DNA of 64,000 nucleotides from Pseudarthrobacter sp. GA104 (GTDB lineage: Bacteria; Actinomycetota; Actinomycetes; Actinomycetales; Micrococcaceae): assembly GCF_009741265.1 (NCBI RefSeq), contig NZ_WOWL01000001.1, forward strand, positions 3,968,001 through 4,032,000. The letters run 5' to 3'. Positions 61,000-64,000 of this stretch are shown here, piece by piece. Both the position numbers and the translations under genes were made by a program. The stretch's first letter is position 1. The number at the start of each line of letters is the position of its first letter. The notes beneath the pieces are model-generated. The model was not told the origin of the DNA and made no database searches. It saw only the letters and a list, made by a program, of their open reading frames with translations.

Positions 61000-62004
61000 T
61001 CAGCCCGCGGGGACGTCAAGGACCGCCGTGACCGCCGCATGGTCGCTTCCGGCTACCCGGTGCACTACGTAGCCGGAGCTTCCGATGTCCGGGCTTGTCA
61101 CGACGTGGTCGATGGTGATGCCGGGCAGCAGTTGTCCGTCCATGGGCCAGGTGGGCACCAGCCGTGCGCCGGCCGCGACGCCCACGTCCACAAGGCCAGG
61201 ACCGTCCCCGCCGCCCAGGAGGTTGCGGAAATCGGCGTGATCGTACGTGGCGTTGAAGTCTCCCATGAGGAGCCTGCTCCCGCCGCCGGCGGCCACCTTT
61301 TTGACGGCGGCCAGGTCACTGCGCCATTCCCCTGCCTTGTGTTCAACCGGTGCCCGGGTGTGGACATTGGTCACCTCCAGCACCCCGGCCCGGCCCTGGG
61401 ACGTAACGGTAATCCGCACGATGGGCATCCGGAACGCAGTGCCGGGAACCTGCCCGGCTTTTTCAAGGGGGAACCGCGAGTACACAGCGCTGCCACCTGC
61501 ATTATTGGCGGGATCCGTCACCCTATGCTGCAGGAGCGCGTCCAGGCCTTCGGCGGCAAGGCGCTCCTGGAAAGCCTGGGAATGCTCCTGCACGGCGAGC
61601 ACATCTATCCGGTTCTCCTGCACCAGGCGCACAACCGTGCGGGCATCGGCCCGGCCGAGCTTCGAGTTGAAACTCATCACCCTTAACTCGACTGTTGGTC
61701 CGTTGCTGGGCACCCGCTTGCCGGCCGGGAGCGGGAAGAGCCAGAAGGCGATGCAGGCCAGCAGCGCCGAACTGACGGCAGCCTGCCAGCGGTTTCGGCC
61801 CAACAGGGCCAGCAGGAGTGCCGCTCCGGCCGGTGCCGCCAGCCACGGGGTGAAAGCAAGCAGTTGGATTGCGCGCAACGGCCACGCGGCAGGGACGGCG
61901 CGAAAAATGGACAGGCCCACCATCGGCACCATAAGGAGGAACCAGAGCCATGCGTATGCCCTGCCCGGACGCAATGCCGGCCGAAGCCGTGCAGAGTTGG
62001 CCAT
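61000..62004 (-). CDS. Membrane-anchored endonuclease/exonuclease/phosphatase family protein
   Basis: A 334-residue protein. Three hydrophobic segments fill the first 100 residues (AYAWLWFLLMVPMVGLSIF, AIQLLAFTPWLAAPAGAALLLALL, AAVSSALLACIAFWLF), followed by an extracytoplasmic EEP domain. Motifs are RVMSFNSKLGRAD, VLAVQEHSQAFQ (Glu), LLMGDFNATYDHADF (Asp/Asn) and AGSDHAAVTAVL (catalytic His). Such proteins hydrolyse phosphodiesters; the substrate is unknown. The start at 62004 is chosen because TAGACT lies 7 nt upstream. Confidence 0.9.
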   Translation of the reverse strand: MANSARLRPALRPGRAYAWLWFLLMVPMVGLSIFRAVPAAWPLRAIQLLAFTPWLAAPAGAALLLALLGRNRWQAAVSSALLACIAFWLFPLPAGKRVPSNGPTVELRVMSFNSKLGRADARTVVRLVQENRIDVLAVQEHSQAFQERLAAEGLDALLQHRVTDPANNAGGSAVYSRFPLEKAGQVPGTAFRMPIVRITVTSQGRAGVLEVTNVHTRAPVEHKAGEWRSDLAAVKKVAAGGGSRLLMGDFNATYDHADFRNLLGGGDGPGLVDVGVAAGARLVPTWPMDGQLLPGITIDHVVTSPDIGSSGYVVHRVAGSDHAAVTAVLDVPAG

Positions 62005-62011
62005 GTGCTTG

Positions 62012-62017
62012 AGTCTA
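62012..62017 (-). promoter_or_regulatory. -10 hexamer of leaderless EEP gene
   Basis: TAGACT lies 7 nt before the start ATG. Confidence 0.5.
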
Positions 62018-62103
62018 GGCATCGGGCCGCACTTGCGCAGCGGGGAAGTGCACCGGCCCAAGGTGCCGGAATGGCGATGGACCGGCGGCGATAGTAGACT
62101 CAG

Positions 62104-62340
62104 AGATGGCTATGACCCGGCAATCACCGGTGAGCTTCCGGAAGAACACGCATCCTGCCGTTACGGGGTACGCGCCAGTAGAACCGGACGGGTAAGCCCG
62201 TCACAGCAGTCAATGAGCGGCCGTCGCGGCGCCAGTTCCCTTCGGGGAACACGCAGCGACGGTAAGTGAGGTGGTACCGCGGTGAGCGTGGGGTCCGGCG
62301 GACAACACGGCAAGCCGTCCTCGCATCCTGAACGGAACAG
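62104..62340 (+). promoter_or_regulatory. T-box riboswitch controlling ileS
   Basis: A leader that senses uncharged tRNA-Ile. The T-box sequence AGGTGGTACCGCGG lies at 62269-62282. The isoleucine specifier ATC is at 62123-62125 in a small loop between two CCGG tetramers (CCGGCAATCACCGG), giving a very short Stem I. Further stems are ACGGG/CCCGT (about 62200) and CCGTCGC/GCGACGG (about 62221-62262) enclosing GTTCCC/GGGAAC. No U-tract terminator follows, so control is probably translational. A -10-like TAGACT is at 62095-62100. Confidence 0.9.
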
Positions 62341-62386
62341 CACGGCGCAGGCCGGCAGTTCGCCAAGCTCAACCCAGGATGTCGAC

Positions 62387-64000
62387 ATGACGTATTACCC
62401 CAAGGCCTCAGCCTCCACTTCTGCCAGCGCGTCGTCCAGCGGCGGTGCCGCTGTTTCCGCCTCCGTGAAGTTTCCGGAGATCGAAGAGCGCATCCTGAAG
62501 TACTGGGACCAGGACGGCACCTTCCAGGCCAGCATCGACCAGCGCAGCGCGGACGCTCCCGGCGGCGAGCCCGGCAGCAACGAGTTCGTCTTCTACGACG
62601 GCCCGCCCTTCGCCAACGGCCTGCCGCACTACGGGCACCTGCTGACCGGCTACGCCAAAGACCTGGTGGGCCGCTACCAGACCCAGCGCGGCAAGCGCGT
62701 GGAGCGCCGTTTCGGCTGGGACACCCACGGCCTGCCCGCCGAGCTTGAGGCCATGAAGCAGTTGGGCATGACGGACAAGACCCAGATCGAAGCTATGGGC
62801 ATCGACAAGTTCAATGACGCCTGCCGCGCCTCCGTGATGAAGTACGCCGACGAGTGGCGCAATTACGTCACCCGCCAGGCTCGCTGGGTGGACTTCGACA
62901 ACGACTACAAGACCCTCAACGTGGAGTACATGGAGTCCGTCCTCTGGGCCTTCAAGCAGCTGCACGAAAAGGGCCTGACCTACAACGGCTACCGGGTTCT
63001 TCCCTACTGCTGGAAGGACGAGACACCGCTGTCCAACCATGAGCTGCGAATGGACGACGACGTCTACAAGAACCGTCAGGACCAGACGGTCACGGTGACC
63101 TTCCCCATCACCGCGGGGGACTCGGAGCTGTCCCGGCAGCTTGCCGGCGTCCAGGCCCTCGCCTGGACCACCACGCCCTGGACGCTGCCCACCAACGCGG
63201 CGCTCGCCGTCGGCCCTTCCATCACTTACGCTGTGCTGCCTGCCGGCCCGAACGGCATCAAGGCTGCCTCCGCGGAGGCGCCCGTCACGGGAAGCTTCCT
63301 GTTGGCGGCCGACCTGGTGGGCAACTACGCCAAGGACCTGGGCTATGAGGATTTCGAGGCTGCCCAGGCCGCAGTGGTTTCCACCCACACCGGCACGGAA
63401 CTCGAAGGGCTTGCGTACCAGCCGCTGTGGCACGACTTCGCAGACAACGAAAAGTACGGCATGGAGAACGCCTGGCGGATCCTGGTTGCCGACTACGTCA
63501 CCACCAGTGACGGCACCGGCATCGTCCACCAGTCGCCTGCCTACGGCGAGGATGACCAGAAGGTGTGCGAGGAAGCCGGCATTCCGGTGATCCTTTCCGT
63601 GGACGAAGGCGCCAGGTTCCTGCCGCTGTTCAAGCACGGGGACCTGCACGACATCGCGGGCCTGCAGGTGTTCGAGGCCAACAAGCCCATCACGCAGGTG
63701 CTGCGTGCCCAGGGGCGGCTGGTCAAGCAGGCCAGCTACGAGCACAGCTACCCGCACTGCTGGCGCTGCCGCAACCCGCTGATCTACCGTGCGGTGTCCT
63801 CCTGGTACGTGGAAGTCACCAAGTTCAAGGACCGCATGTCCGAGCTGAACCAGGAGATCAACTGGATCCCGGGCAACGTCAAGGACGGCCAGTTCGGCAA
63901 GTGGCTGGAGAACGCCCGCGACTGGTCCATCAGCCGCAACCGCTACTGGGGCAGCCCCATCCCCGTGTGGCAGTCCAGCGATCCCGAATACCCCCGCACG
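62387..64000 (+). CDS. ileS: Isoleucyl-tRNA synthetase, 3' truncated by the window end
   Basis: Charges tRNA-Ile. The first 538 codons are present and open to the last base. The HIGH-type motif is in FANGLPHYGHLLTGYAKD, followed by RRFGWDTHGLPAELEAMKQLG. The segment WTTTPWTLPTNAALAV starts the editing domain, and TSDGTGIVHQSPAYGEDD its active site. The first 25 residues are a Ser/Ala-rich extension. ATG 62387 follows AGGATG by 5 nt. The T-box leader indicates induction when isoleucine is scarce. Confidence 0.95.
   Translation, partial: MTYYPKASASTSASASSSGGAAVSASVKFPEIEERILKYWDQDGTFQASIDQRSADAPGGEPGSNEFVFYDGPPFANGLPHYGHLLTGYAKDLVGRYQTQRGKRVERRFGWDTHGLPAELEAMKQLGMTDKTQIEAMGIDKFNDACRASVMKYADEWRNYVTRQARWVDFDNDYKTLNVEYMESVLWAFKQLHEKGLTYNGYRVLPYCWKDETPLSNHELRMDDDVYKNRQDQTVTVTFPITAGDSELSRQLAGVQALAWTTTPWTLPTNAALAVGPSITYAVLPAGPNGIKAASAEAPVTGSFLLAADLVGNYAKDLGYEDFEAAQAAVVSTHTGTELEGLAYQPLWHDFADNEKYGMENAWRILVADYVTTSDGTGIVHQSPAYGEDDQKVCEEAGIPVILSVDEGARFLPLFKHGDLHDIAGLQVFEANKPITQVLRAQGRLVKQASYEHSYPHCWRCRNPLIYRAVSSWYVEVTKFKDRMSELNQEINWIPGNVKDGQFGKWLENARDWSISRNRYWGSPIPVWQSSDPEYPRT

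Overview
The window is about 64 kb of high-GC, gene-dense chromosome with no rRNA, insertion sequence, prophage or CRISPR array. It looks like a member of the Micrococcaceae in the Arthrobacter/Pseudarthrobacter group. Evidence: a FasII cluster of the order fabD-fabH-acpP-fabF behind a PucR-type activator, paired clpP1-clpP2, an ileS T-box leader of the compact actinobacterial kind, a mycothiol-type nitroreductase homologue, a 490-residue GAPDH with an N-terminal extension, many GTG starts, and frequent leaderless-type starts. The genus is inferred from gene content; no search was run.

Layout. 0-11 kb: DUF3145 gene, then (minus strand) fabF, acpP, fabH, fabD, the regulator fasR and aceE, followed by DUF3052, ahpE and a sirtuin on plus. 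Most of this matches the Mycobacterium tuberculosis Rv2238c-Rv2243 region. 11-19 kb: tRNA-Val, a GntR regulator facing gnd, cysK-cysE, msrA, a Nif3-like gene, a coiled-coil protein with an eroded zinc ribbon, an interspersed-type palindrome, and yaaA. 19-24.6 kb: RNase P RNA, tspO, gap with an elaborate leader, a secreted HNH nuclease, def, tRNA-His and orn. 24.7-38 kb: the most accessory part, with a GT-C mannosyltransferase, an alkD-like gene, an aldose epimerase, a LacI-controlled three-gene catabolic operon (oxidoreductase, DUF993, TIM-barrel isomerase), and xylAB facing a ROK repressor. 38-57 kb: tRNA-Arg, ssb paralogue, ettA, tesB, glbO, mscS, pepN, rpiB, nei-type glycosylase, tRNA-Gly, tRNA-Pro, tig, clpP1, clpP2, clpX and a nitroreductase-like gene, again close to a conserved actinobacterial order (M. 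tuberculosis Rv2478c-Rv2457c). 57-64 kb: valS, an SDR gene, an EEP-family phosphohydrolase, and ileS, which runs off the right end.

How the parts work together. Fatty-acid synthesis sits next to pyruvate dehydrogenase, so the acetyl-CoA source and sink are adjacent, and FasR appears to have matching sites before fabD and before its own gene. The protein-quality-control block (tig, clpP1P2, clpX) carries a candidate ClgR box. The carbon-catabolism block has three regulators (GntR, LacI, ROK), each with a readable palindromic operator in its divergent promoter region.

The strongest observations are: a recurrent TANNNT hexamer 6-7 nt before 13 start codons lacking a Shine-Dalgarno site; the paired FasR-like sites; the two-operator LacI switch over an undescribed catabolic operon; a promoter, U-tract terminator and 8+8 palindrome stacked before gap; the compact ileS T-box; and hairpins bracketing acpP.
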